Assembly: GCA_036365455.1 (NCBI GenBank)
Contig: JAWQUS010000032.1
Coordinates: 14,764,001-14,828,000 of the forward strand
Direction of reading: 5' to 3'
DNA length: 64,000 bases
Origin: Macrosoma leucophasiata
Taxonomy: Eukaryota > Arthropoda > Insecta > Lepidoptera > Hedylidae
A program made the translations under genes and the position numbers. The notes under the pieces were generated by a model. That model was not told the DNA's origin. It made no database searches and saw only the letters and a program-made list of their open reading frames with translations. The stretch's first letter is position 1; every line of letters begins with the position of its first letter. Of the stretch, positions 22,018-33,100 are shown one piece after another.

Positions 22018-24888
22018 CCAGAACGCTTGACGTCAGGACGCCCAGCGTCCCGATGACCAGCGTCCCGACGCCCAGCGTCCCGACGCCCAGCGTCCCGACG
22101 CCCAGCGTCCCGACGCCCAGCGTCCCGACGCCCAGCGTCTCGACGCCCAGAGTCCCGACGCCCAGCGTCCCGAAGCCCAGCGTCCCGAAGCCCAGCGTCC
22201 CGACGACCAGCGTCCCAACGCCTAGTGTTATGACGCTCAGCGTCCCGACGCCCAGCGTTCCGACGCCCAGCGTCCCGACGCCCAGCGTCCCGACGCCCAG
22301 CGTCCCGACGCCCAGCGTCTCGACGCCCAGAGTCCCGACGCCCAGCGTCCCGACGCCCAGCGTCCAGACGCCCAGCGTCCCGACGCCCAGCGTCCCGACG
22401 CCCAGCGTTCCGACGCCCAGCGTCCCGACGCCCAGCGTCCCGAAGCCCAGCGTCCCGACGACCAGCGTCCCAACGCCTAGTGTTATGACGCTCAGCGTCC
22501 CGACGCCCAGCGTTCCGACGCCCAGCGTCCCGACGCCCAGCGTCCCGACGCCCAGCGTCCCGACGCCCAGCGTCTCGACGCCCAGAGTCCCGACGCCCAG
22601 CGTCCCGACGCCCATCGTCCCGTGGCCCAGCGTCCCGACCGCCCAGCGTCCCGACGCCCAGCGCCCCGACGCCCAGCGTTCCAACGTCGAGCGTCCCGAC
22701 GCCCAGCGTTCCAACGTCGAGCGTCCCGACGCCCAGCGTCAAGATGCCCAGCGTCTCGACGCCAAGCTTTCCGACGCCCAGCGTCCCGACGCCCAGCGTC
22801 CCGACGCCCAGCGTCCCAACGCCCAGTGTTCTGACGCCCAGCGTCCCGACGCCCAGCGACCCGACGACCAGCGTCCCAACGCCCAGTGTTCTGACGCCCA
22901 GCGTCCCGACGGCTAGTGTCCCGACGCCCAGCATTCCAACGTCGAGCGTCACGACGCCCAGCGTCTCGACGCCCAGCGTCTCGACGCCAAGCTTTCCGAC
23001 GCCCAGCGTCGCGACGCCAACGTCTCGACGCCTAGCGTCGAAACGCTGGGCGTCGGGACGCTGGGCGTCAGGACGCTGTTCGTCAGGACGCTGGACGTCA
23101 TGACGATGGGCGTCACGGACGGTGGGCGTCGGGACGCTCGACGTTGGAACGCTGGGCTTCGGGACGCTGGGCTTCGGGACGCTGGGCGTTGGAACGATGG
23201 GCGTCGGGACGCTGAGCGTCGGGACGCTGGGCGTCGGGGCACAGGGCGTCGGGATGCTGGTTGTCGGGACGCTGGGCGTCCCGACGCCCAGCGTCCCGAA
23301 GCCCAGCATCCCGACGCTCATCGTCATGACGTCCAGCGTCCCGACGCCCAGCGTCCCGACGCTCAGCGTCTCGACGCTCAGCGTCCCGACGCCCAGCGTC
23401 CCGACGACCAGCATCCCGACGCCCTGTGCCCCGACGCCCAGCGTCCCGACGCTCAGCGTCCCGACGCTCAGCGTCCCGACGCTCAGCGTCCCGACGCCCA
23501 TCGTTCCAACGCCCAGCGTCCCGAAGCCCAGCGTCCCGAAGCCCAGCGTTCCAACGTCGAGCGTCCCGACGCCCACCGTCCGTGACGCCCATCGTCATGA
23601 CGTCCAGCGTCCTGACGAACAGCGTCCTGACGCCCAGCGTCCCGACGCCCAGCGTTTCGACGCTGGGCGTCGGGACGCTAGGCGTCGAGACGTTGGCGTC
23701 GCGACGCTGGGCGTCGGAAAGCTTGGCGTCGAGACGCTGGGCGTCGTGACGCTCGACGTTGGAATGCTGGGCGTCGGGACACTAGCCGTCGGGACGCTGG
23801 GCGTCAGAACACTGGGCGTTGGGACGCTGGTCGTCGGGTCGCTGGGCGTCGGGACGCTGGGCGTCAGAACACTGGGCGTTGGGACGCTGGGCGTCGGGAC
23901 GCTGGGCGTCGGGACGCTGGGCGTCGGGACGCTGGGCGTCGGGACGCTGGGCGTCGGGACGCTGGGCGTTGGGACGCTGGGCGTAGGGACGCTGGGCGTC
24001 GGGACGCTGGGCGTCGGGACGCTGGGCCGTGAGACGCTGGGCGTCGGGACGCTGGGCGTCGTGACGTTCGACGTTGGAATGCTGGGCGTCGGGACGCTGG
24101 GCCTCAGAACAATGGGCGTCGGGACGCTCGACGTTGGAACGCTGGCTGGGCGTCGCGACGCTGGGTGTCGGAAAGCTTGGCGTCGAGACGCTGGGCATCT
24201 TGACGCTGGGCGTCGGGACGCTCGACGTTGGAACGCTGGGCGTCGGGACGCTCGACGTTGGAACGCTGGGCGTCGGGGCGCTGGGCGTCGGGACGCTGGG
24301 CGGTCGGGACGCTGGGCCACGGGACGATGGGCGTCGGGACGCTGGGCGTCGAGACGGTCGACGTTGGAACGCTGGGCGTCGGGACGCTGGGCGTCGGGAC
24401 GCTGGCCGTCGAGACGCTGGGCGACGGGACGCCGGGCGTCGGGACGCCGGGCGTCGGGACGCCGGGCGTCGGGACGCCGGGCGTCGGGACGCCGGGCGTC
24501 GGGACGCCCAGCGTTCCAACGTCGACCGTCTCGACGCCCAGCGTCCCGACGCCCATCGTCCCGTGGCCCAGCGTCCCGACCACCCAGCGTCCCGACGCCC
24601 ATCGTCCCGTGGCCCAGCTTCCCGACCGCCCAGCGTCCCGACGCCCAGCGCCCCGACGCCCAGCGTTCCAACGTCGAGCGTCCCGACGCCCAGCGTCAAG
24701 ATGCCCAGCGTCTCGACGCCAAGCTTTCCGACGCCCAGCGTCGCGACCTCAGAACAATGGGCGTCGGGACGCTCGACGTTGGAACGCTGGCTGGGCGCTG
24801 GGCGGTCGGGACGCTGGCCGTCGGGACGCTGGGCGTCAGAACACTGGGCGTCGGGACGCTGGGCGTTGGGTCGCTGGGCGTCGGGACA
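22018..24888. repeat. GC-rich 15-bp minisatellite with five orientation switches
   Basis: About 190 units of consensus CGTCCCGACGCCCAG. Read on +, blocks run forward (22033-23038), reverse (23041-23279), forward (23281-23656), reverse (23659-24507), forward (24508-24750), reverse (24751-24888). Units carry recurrent variants (CGAAG, ACGTCGAGC, TGTTATGACG, AAGCTTTCC) arranged as higher-order blocks, for example a 255-bp (17-unit) repeat of CCTAGTGTTATGACG at 22222 and 22477. Because 15 is a multiple of 3 and the unit lacks stops on either strand, nearly all six frames stay open (TPSVP, GVGTL, GRRDA, ASGRW types). I do not treat these as genes. Confidence 0.97.
22760..23950. repeat. Large palindrome within the minisatellite
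   Basis: The left arm (about 22760-23279) and right arm (about 23386-23950) share the order of rare variants in reverse complement: CCAAGCTTTCCG / CGGAAAGCTTGG, GATGCTGGTTGTCGG / CCGACGACCAGCATC, GGGCACAGGGCG / CGCCCTGTGCCC, GTCCGTGACGCCCATCG and its inverse. The spacer is about 105 bp. Confidence 0.85.
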
Positions 24889-24931
24889 CTGTATTTTGTT
24901 AAAGTCACACATTGACTTTAACAAAATACAG
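24889..24931. repeat. Perfect 19-bp hairpin at the end of the minisatellite
   Basis: CTGTATTTTGTTAAAGTCA, loop CACAT, then the exact reverse complement. The right arm is the start of a family-O repeat; the left arm replaces the last minisatellite unit. Confidence 0.92.
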
Positions 24932-25070
24932 AAACAAATTCACGCACACATTTAAACATCTAGGCGACAGGTATAGGCTCATTTGGACTTGTACTTTGAC
25001 GGAGGGGAAAGTCTGCATATGGCTACTTCCCTCCGGTGTTGCTCTATGGCCACCTCTAACAAAGGTGAAC
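24913..25070 (+). repeat. Family O interspersed repeat
   Basis: TTTAACAAAATACAG, CACACATTTAAACATCTAGG and GTTGCTCTATGGCC match 48891-49110 in reverse. Confidence 0.55.
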
Positions 25071-25098
25071 AGTTTTCTTTTGAATAAAAACAAATTAC

Positions 25099-25350
25099 AG
25101 TGCTCATCAAGAATTTATGCTAATCGAGCCTATGAAAGTGACAGTCGGCTAGTCTCGGCTTTATAGAGCGTTATCTCTACTGCACACTGCCTACGTAAGC
25201 ATCTCTAGTCCGGTATTGGTCAAAAACTTGTACAAAATGGTCGACAAACGTCAATTAGGTAAGGTGCGAAAGAGATAACGCTTTACAGATCCGAAATAAG
25301 CCGACGTCTCTTTCTGAGGTCGATGTGCTTTATTTCTCGTTGAATACTGT
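25099..25350. mobile_element. MITE (family M)
   Basis: GCTAATCGAGCCTATGAAAG and GAGCGTTATCTCTACTGCAC to GGTCGATGTGCTTTATTTCT and TGAATACTGTA; same inverted organisation as 4391-4638. Confidence 0.68.
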
Positions 25351-25542
25351 ACGAAATGTTATTAAGTCAAAGTCATTAAGAACATTATACATTTTAATGG
25401 GCGAGAGAGGAATAGAAGTTATTTTTTTAATCTGACCCCCGTTGTCCCCTACCTCTGTTTAACTTAATTTTTAAAGAGCTTTTGTATTTATTCGTACCCC
25501 TACCTCGGTTTCGAGTACGCTCTTAGATTAACTTTTAACGTA

Positions 25543-25775
25543 TTTTTTTATGTAAGGAAAACAAGAAGGCAGCTCCATCGCCTACACAAAAACCAGAGGT
25601 CAAAATGCAGATGCGTTACCACGCCTGAGACCTAAGTTGTTACGTCTCTGTGATAGTTATTGGGCCATATATTACCATCTAACCGGAACACGATAGTGCT
25701 GAACACTACCATTTGGCGGCAGATCGATTAGGTAATGCGGTGGTGCCTACGCTTTCGAGTCCCTACACTGGATCT
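25543..25775 (-). repeat. Family A repeat, diverged
   Basis: CAGATGCGTTACCACGCC, CACGATAGTGCTGAACACTA and GGTAATGCGGTGGTGCCTAC. Confidence 0.68.
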
Positions 25776-25869
25776 CTTCCACTGTATTTCACAGACGAAT
25801 TTAAGTTTTTCTTGTATCTACTATTTAAGTTTATCGCGTACTGTAGGTACAACGGTATATATTTTATTC

Positions 25870-25972
25870 TGGTGGTAGAGTTTCGGTAACGGAACCACCG
25901 CATTACCTAATCTATCTGCCCCCAAATGGTAGCGTTCAGTATTGTCGTGATCCAGTTAGATGGTTATGTTTG
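25870..25972 (+). repeat. Family A repeat, 5' piece
   Basis: CTGGTGGTAGAGTTTCGG to TCCAGTTAGATGGTTATG. Confidence 0.6.
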
Positions 25973-26205
25973 GTATGTATGTTTGTATCTTCACGCCAGG
26001 TCCCTAACGTGGTAGGCAGAGAGTGTGAAGCGCCAGATATTCCCGTCCTGACACACCTCCCGTGCCTCATCTACCTTCTTCATTCTCTTGATATACGCAC
26101 GGCGATTGCTAAGACTTTTGACCCCACCATCAGACAGAACTCTACCTATTTGGTCATGGTAGGTCAGTTTTGGTCTTCCTGGGCCTCTACAATTCTCCAC
26201 ATTCG
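25973..26205 (-). pseudogene. LINE 3' tail (family J) with end of an open frame
   Basis: On - an open frame reads GPGRPKLTYHDQIGRVL, RRAYIKRMKKVDEAREVC and SAYHVRDLA, typical of the C-terminus of a lepidopteran retroelement polyprotein. Only about 69 codons remain. Related pieces: 26858-26945, 52832-53000, 63001-63386, and part of 49700-49760. Confidence 0.65.
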
Positions 26206-27844
26206 ATTTGTAAGTATATCTGTTTAGTCATTCGCTCATTCGATAATGTTTGGTGCTGTAGCATATGGCCAAGAAAATATTAGTTCTAAAATAGTATAAA
26301 ACCAATAGTAGGGGCCAAAACAACGAAGTGAACCCGCCATTACACAACGAACAATGGCTCCCGTAGTTAACTTCTAGAAATTAACAGTTTTTCAAAAGAG
26401 AAACTTTGCTGCAAGTGTATTTAACTGAATTTAGCGGGTTGTGGTTAGCGTAGTTACAATGCACGTGATTTTTAAAAGTAATAGTAAGTATTTATTAGGT
26501 AGTTAGTGGTCCTGTAATTTTATAATGGTTTTTGGTCAAATTATTATAGTATAAGTGGAAGTAGTGCTGTCTTTTTTTAATGTTATAATGGTGGCAAATA
26601 CGTAAGCAGTTCAGATAGATAATAAGTGTTCCCTCTATCTATACTGTACTTTATAGACATCAAAACAAATACAGGAAGTCAAAACACAGATGCGTTGCCA
26701 ATCTGGAAGCCTGTTTTATAAAATTTGAAATAAAACTGTTCTTATGGATTTATCTCGCGCATATATTAAACTTTTGATTTTTAAAATCGAGCCGACGTTC
26801 CGGTCGTTTTTCAGCATCTGTGAACCTAGGCAGACTGAAGACTGAAGAAACGTAGAGTTTTTATCTTCACGCCAGGTCCCTTACGGGGTAGGCAGAGAAT
26901 GTGGAGCGCCAGGTATACCGGTCCCGACATACCTACCTCCCGTGCGAAACGATTTGGTAAGTAGGTATTTTCGTTGGAGTTTATTATTAGAAACAATAAA
27001 ATGTAAAATGTCTTTTGTTGATTCCCTTTTACGGGTCGTTTTCCCGAAAACTAAATGTTAGTTGTGGACATTCCATGTTAAATTGAGACTAATAGCAACA
27101 TCGAATACGACCTGCTACCATGACCTTTTATTGTCAACCTAAACTGAAATGCTATTAGCTTTGTCTCGTTTCTTCATACGCGCTGTCACTAAGACAAATG
27201 AAACAAAATTATGGTAGCGCCTAAACTGAATCGCAATAAGACGTCATGGTACGGACCCCGTTAATGTTTAATTCAGTGTTGTTGAGCAGTTAGAAGTTTA
27301 TTTTGTTTTACGATAATTTTCATGAGGATTGCTACTTGTTATTAAGGTTTATTGTTTTGGGGACGAATATAAAACCAACATACCTTAATAGCCGAATGAT
27401 GTCACAAATTACGATTCATTAACACGCTTTCATAAGCTTGGGTTGTATGTATGTAACAGTTTTTTTGAGCTTCATTTTCACCGCTTCCTAGAAGTGTGAT
27501 CAAATTGAAACTTTGCACACATCTCAAGGATCGATGACAATGCAATAATTGGAAATATTATATGGAATAATTGAATAAATCCTAAAAAGTTTAAAATAAA
27601 TTACAGTTTTAAAAAAAAACTAAAAATACGCTTTTAAAACTAATTGAACTAAAAATTATAAATGAAACAGTAGCAATTAATTGAAAATAAAAACCTCCTT
27701 TTTGTTCATTATTTTACAAAAAGCGTAAGCGTTATTTCAATGTGCTCAAAGCAATAATAAAGCATTAATTCATTGCTATATCAACATGGCATAATAATAA
27801 TTCTTCGGTTACATGAATGGGATCATATACCCGAAGGATTCATG
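26206..27844. other. No gene; one family-J scrap
   Basis: 26858-26945 is a family-J fragment (CTTCACGCCAGGTCCCTTAC). 26575-26710 faintly resembles family A. The rest is unassigned AT-rich sequence. Confidence 0.45.
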
Positions 27845-27950
27845 AATTCCACCATTTTACACATAAAAACGCGACTTTACACAAATTTCGAAAATAATAT
27901 CACGCAGCGACACAGCTCTTTTCCGCGTTACCGCCAAAACTCCTTCATGA
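27845..27950 (-). repeat. Family H retroposon, terminal piece
   Basis: CACCATTTTACACATAAAAA to CGTTACCGCCAAAACTCCTT; TCATGAATT precedes and follows, suggesting a target duplication (27838-27846 and 27947-27955). Confidence 0.68.
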
Positions 27951-27955
27951 ATTAA

Positions 27956-28427
27956 GTATTATGTATTATTATCTACCTTCACAATATGTTCAGTGTCCAT
28001 TATCGGACACGTTACATCCATCTGAAAAGCTATTGTAGTTTAGTTGTGTCACAAAGCTTCGATACGCAGTCGCTTGACAAGGGGAAAATATCCTTTAAAA
28101 ATGCACGGCCCCTTTACAATAGCTGGCATCCGGGCGGCTGTTACACCGTTCGCTAAAGTATTTTGTATAACATACTATCAAATATTACAGTCCATCGACC
28201 ATAGAGGTTGATCATTCGTTGTTACAGCCCATACGTTGATGTGACAAACAAGCACGCAGTTCCACGGATGGTAAGTGAATTCTGTATGAGACATCTGCAT
28301 AAAAAAGTGTGGACGTCTCCCACGCAGGAGTACAGTGCGGTCAAATGATGGCTGAGGAATGACGAGCTAAAACAAAGTCATTTCAAATTTCTGTATTTAG
28401 ATAATTAATATTTACAAATCATTACTT
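27956..28427. other. No recognised feature
   Basis: 28235-28310 faintly resembles family A (ACAAACAAGCACGCAGTTCC). Otherwise unassigned. Confidence 0.4.
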
Positions 28428-28601
28428 AAAGTGGGTGATCCATTGACGGTATTTTAAGCATGCACGAAGAGCCAACGCGCCAAACCGCTAACTTTTAAAA
28501 CCACGATTTTGTAGGTGCTCCATTGAGGGTTTATCTATACCTTTAACGCGCAGGCTCGTGGCGTTACAGCGGTCTTAGCTCGCCAATGTATCACCCGCTT
28601 T
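28428..28601. mobile_element. Possible short MITE
   Basis: The left end AAAGTGGGTGATCCATTGAC and the reversed right end AAAGCGGGTGATACATTGGC match at 17 of 20 positions. 174 bp, no coding. The target duplication is unclear. Confidence 0.6.
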
Positions 28602-29318
28602 AGAGAAGCTTAACTAATGACTATATCGAGTTTCAAATCTAGTTATAAGAATACTTAAATCTTACGACCCTTTATAATGCAAATTAATTAAAATCAATTT
28701 GCCGGATATGACAGTAAATGACGCTTAACCACTGAGTACCTTCATATACAACGTGTAACAGAATTAAATGTACAACCCGACACTACTTTGTTCAGAATCG
28801 ATAACCGAATCGATTTCAGGCATTTTTAATAAAGGTATTATTTTGTCCCAAAATTAATTACAATAACGGCAATTATGGCCACCTATTTGGTGAACAGCCA
28901 ATACAAACGAAAATGAGACTAAACTCTTTCCAAAATAAATTGCTAGTCTCAACAAGTTTATTAGAAATCGTTGAGACGTGCATTTTCTTACAAATAATAA
29001 TTTAAACAATAAAATAATGAAAATTAATTTTATTACTAACGAGTATTAAATAGGGATGCGCAGGTGCGCACATTGCGACAGTGTATGCACACACATATGC
29101 ATGTGAGTAGGTTTGTGTTTCATGTGTACCTACATTGCTATCAAACCGAAACACAATGGTGCTGGTGGGTCTGAACTGAAGTCAATTATTAAGATGTCAT
29201 AAAGCTACGGTGGGATATATTTTACTTTAATATTAGAAAGAAAGAAAGAAGAAAGAAAGAAATGTTTATTTGTAACAATGTACGTGAACAACACAATTTT
29301 TGAAACATATGTAGGTAG
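28602..29318. other. No gene; GAAA microsatellite
   Basis: 29236-29262 is a GAAAGAAAGAAAG run; the rest is unassigned, up to the LTR. Confidence 0.5.
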
Positions 29319-29739
29319 TATTAGGATAGCCTCAGTAGTATGTACGGAATTCTTAAATTAAACGACAAAGCTGCAATAACTTTCTTTACGCCTTTATTTT
29401 TCATCCAAAATTAACACGTCTTGTCATTCACTCGATCCCCCGCACGAACACTTGTTTTTCCCGCCTTCGATTACAACCACAGACCAATAATTACAACTAC
29501 AATATGTTAGCCGTTTTTATCTATGCTGCTATTCTATATCTATGGCTATCGATACATTGTTTACTCATTATCATTATACATTGTAATAAATCTAACGTGG
29601 CTCATCGTTGAATAATATGAACATAATGCAAATATTCATTATGTTAGGCATAAATACAAACTCTAATAATTATACCATATGCCAATAGCTCCCGGGCTTA
29701 AATATAAACACTGATTTAATATACCCTAGGCTAACAGCT
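29319..29739 (-). repeat. 3' LTR of the gypsy element
   Basis: On + it starts TATTAGGATAGCCTCAG and ends CCTAGGCTAACAGCT. Identical to 36013-36433 except T versus C in GGCTCAT/CCGTTG (29601). Confidence 0.95.
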
Positions 29740-29753
29740 CGGCCTTCCTGTTG
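29740..29753 (-). promoter_or_regulatory. Polypurine tract of the gypsy element (tentative)
   Basis: On - the bases directly before the 3' LTR read CAACAGGAAGGCCG, a weak purine tract in the position where plus-strand DNA synthesis is primed. Confidence 0.5.
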
Positions 29754-30177
29754 ATAGCGAGTCCTCTCGCGTTAACATGTAAGTCTATGATGTAAGTTCT
29801 AAGAACAAGTCATCAAGATTAAATGTGTCTAAATTCTTATTTCAATAATAATAAAAAAAAAAAATAATAATATGTAAGTATTCTATGTTAAGAACTATGT
29901 ACTCAAACCTTTTTCTTATAAATATATTTAAATATTTAATTATACATATTCCTTGACTTGGTGTCACAAATTATGTCCATCAATTTTAAAAGTTACAACC
30001 TCTTGTTAAAACAAGCCAACTATAATTTGAGATTTGAAACAAAGTTATTATGATCCAATATTACATGACCATAGATGAGATATTAATTACTTATTATTTA
30101 TTTTTATGTGAATATTACAAATATTTGGATTATCCTAATACATTTTATTTAATAATTAAGTAATTTAATTTACTAAA

Positions 30178-33100
30178 TTAATCCTCACCTCCACTATCCG
30201 AATCATTTTCCTCACAACTACTTTCTAGATCCCTACTAAAGTTCAACCAAGGCTGTATCTTGTCAACTGCTACTACGGCTTCATACCGACAATTATTTTT
30301 ACGTGTTAGGAGTGTATCTTCTATCATGTACCTGTCATTTGGAAGCACCTTTGTTACCCGATACGGACCTTGGTATTTTACAACTAATTTTTGAGACTGT
30401 CCGTCATGTGGTACTTGCCGTTCTACGCGAACCAAATCTCCCTCCGAATAGCACTTAGCTGCTTTCCTTTTGCTATCGAATCTTCTCTTATCCTTGGTTT
30501 GTTGTTCTTTTATTTTTGCAACTGCGTCGCCTCTAATGTCCACTAACTTATCTGTAGGGGTTGCTTTTATAGTATCGTCTAAAACATCGCTTAAAATCCC
30601 TTCACTTTTGCTTTTAATGTTGAACCCAAAAAGAAGTTCGGACGGTGTCTTTTGGGTTGTCTTGTGGGTTGTAGTATTGAGCCCTAATTGAATGTCTGGG
30701 ACTTGTTCGTCCCAACACTTTTCATTTTTGCCATGGGTCGAGGTAGAGAGAGCGTCAAGTATTGTTCTGTTGAACCTCTCTACCTGACCATTCGCCCGAG
30801 GAGTAGCCACAGCGTTGACTATGTGCTTAATGCCATAAGTCGTGGTGAACTCCTTAAAAGCCCCGCTTGTGAAACTAGTACCTCTGTCAGTTATAAGGCG
30901 CGTAGGGACACCAAAACAGCTAACGTGGTCTTTAAGAACTTTAATTGTAGTTGCTGATTTGGTATCTCTCACAGGTCTTACATTTACGAACTTTGTGAAG
31001 CCATCTACAAGAACCAGTATATAGCAATTGCCCTTTTTGCTCTTTATAAATGGGCCTAAGTGGTCTGCGTGCAGTGTATGAAATGGCACGCTTGGCTTTT
31101 CAATAGGGTGTAATTCTCCCTCTCGCTTCCCGCCCGGCGCTTTGTGATGACAACATTCCAAACAAGATGTAACGTATTTTTTTACGAATTTTCGTATCTT
31201 GGGAAACCAGTAGTTTTTGCGAATACGTTGCAGGGTTTTATCATAACCACAATGGCCAACATCATCATGATTCATCTTTAAAACCTGCCAACGTACACCT
31301 TTCGGTACAAGCCACTTTATTTCATCTCCTTCGATTCTGTAAACTCGGTTGTTTGTAAGTTTGTAGTTTTTATGTACATCTATAACTTTTTCTGAATTAA
31401 GATCAGATAAAATTTCTTTTATCCTTTTGACTTCGTCATCGGCTGATTGTACGGTAGCTATCCAGTCTTGCTCGTGACTTTCGACAGCGAGAATGTCAAA
31501 ACACTTCTCAGGTTCCGTCACACATGTATCAACTGGATTGCGGCTTAGCGCGTCAACGTGAGTCATACGCGATCCTGGTCTATACTCAATCGTGCAGTTA
31601 AATTCTTGCAACTGTACCCACCAACGCGCTACTCGTGGGATTAGATCGCGTTTGATAAACGTTGACCGCAATGCATTGCAATCTGTAAATATTTTGAATT
31701 CGATGCCAATGAGGTAAACTCTGAACCGATTTAGCGATGCTACTACAGCCAACGTCTCGAGATCGTAAGAATGAAGTTTCCGTTCTTCTGGATTTGTTTT
31801 GCGACTAAAATATGACACAGGTTGAAACACACCATTTGAATTAGCTTGTAGTAAGATGCCTGCCAGTCCATCTTTGCTGGCATCTGTATGTACCTGAGTT
31901 TCTGCTTTATGATCGTAAAGCGCAAGTGCTGGCCTGTCAATCAACATTATCTTAATTTTATTGAATGCACTCTCCTGCCTTTCTTCCCAGATCCACTTAG
32001 ATTCCTTTTTTAGTAAGTCCGTTAGCGGCGCAGCTATTAAAGCATAATCCCTAATAAACCGTCTAAAATACCCCGACAGACCAAGAAACTGTCTCAACTC
32101 GTGTTGGTTCGAAGGTCTTCGGAATTTCGACACCGCTTCAGTTTTCCGTTGCCCCGGCCGAATCCCACTGGAGTTAACTTCATACCCAAGGAAGTCAATG
32201 GTGTCGAGGAAAAAGTGGCACTTGTTTAACTTAAGCGTCAGACCACCTTTCTCGAGAAGTCCTAAGACTTCCTCTAATCGCTGCATGCCTTCAGCAACGT
32301 CTTTTGCGGGGATGAGAACGTCATCCATATATACTATCGCATATTTAATTTTCGCTTCCAGCAATATCTTATTGATAGTACGCTGAAAAACCGATGGTGC
32401 ATTTACTAGGCCAAAAGGCATCCGGTTATACTCATACTGGCCGTCTGGGGTCACGGAAGCGGTTTTATAACGTGACTCCTCGGCTATCGGTATCTGATAG
32501 TATCCAGATGCCAAATCAAGCGACGTAAATACCTTATTGCCAGCCAATTGATCTAATTGATCCTCGATCCTAGGGAGGGGGTAATGTTCCTTCTTAGTTT
32601 TACGATTTAAGGCCCGATAGTCAACGCACAAACGCTTTTCGCCGGTTTTCTTTTGCACCAGAACAATAGGACTCGCATATGGAGACGTCGATTCCCTAAT
32701 TATACCATGATCAGCCATTTCTTGTACCATGTTCCTCACTAAAGCACGGTCTGCGTACGACATGCGGTAAGGGCGATAGACAACCGGTTCGGTGTCTTCA
32801 AGTTCGATTACCATCTCTGTTAAGTCCGTGAAGCCTAGGTTATTAAGCCCACTTGAAAAGCAATTACTAAATTTCTCAATCAACTGTTGCAATTTCAATC
32901 GCTCTTCATAGCTTAAATTATCGCTACAGTTCAGACTGTCATTGTTTTGTGTTTCGCAAAATGTAACACTACACGAGCTTATTTCAAATTTAGATTTTTC
33001 TACGCCCATGCGATGAACTCTCGTTAAAAGTGTCCCCTTCTCAAGAGTTATTAAATTGGGTGATGCATTATAAACCAATAGCACGCCGGCACCGGCTTTT

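Noticed and set aside
22018..24888. CRISPR array
   Set aside because: Units are 15 bp head to tail with no spacers, orientation changes, and the genome is a eukaryote.
21927..24955. Many long open frames on both strands (pentapeptide repeats such as TPSVP, GVGTL, GRRDA)
   Set aside because: They are translations of a 15-bp tandem repeat without stop codons; all frames are open by arithmetic, and the same peptides appear on both strands because of the inversions.
30470..31024. Short + strand frames opposite the gypsy polyprotein
   Set aside because: Shadow frames of the gag-pol coding strand.
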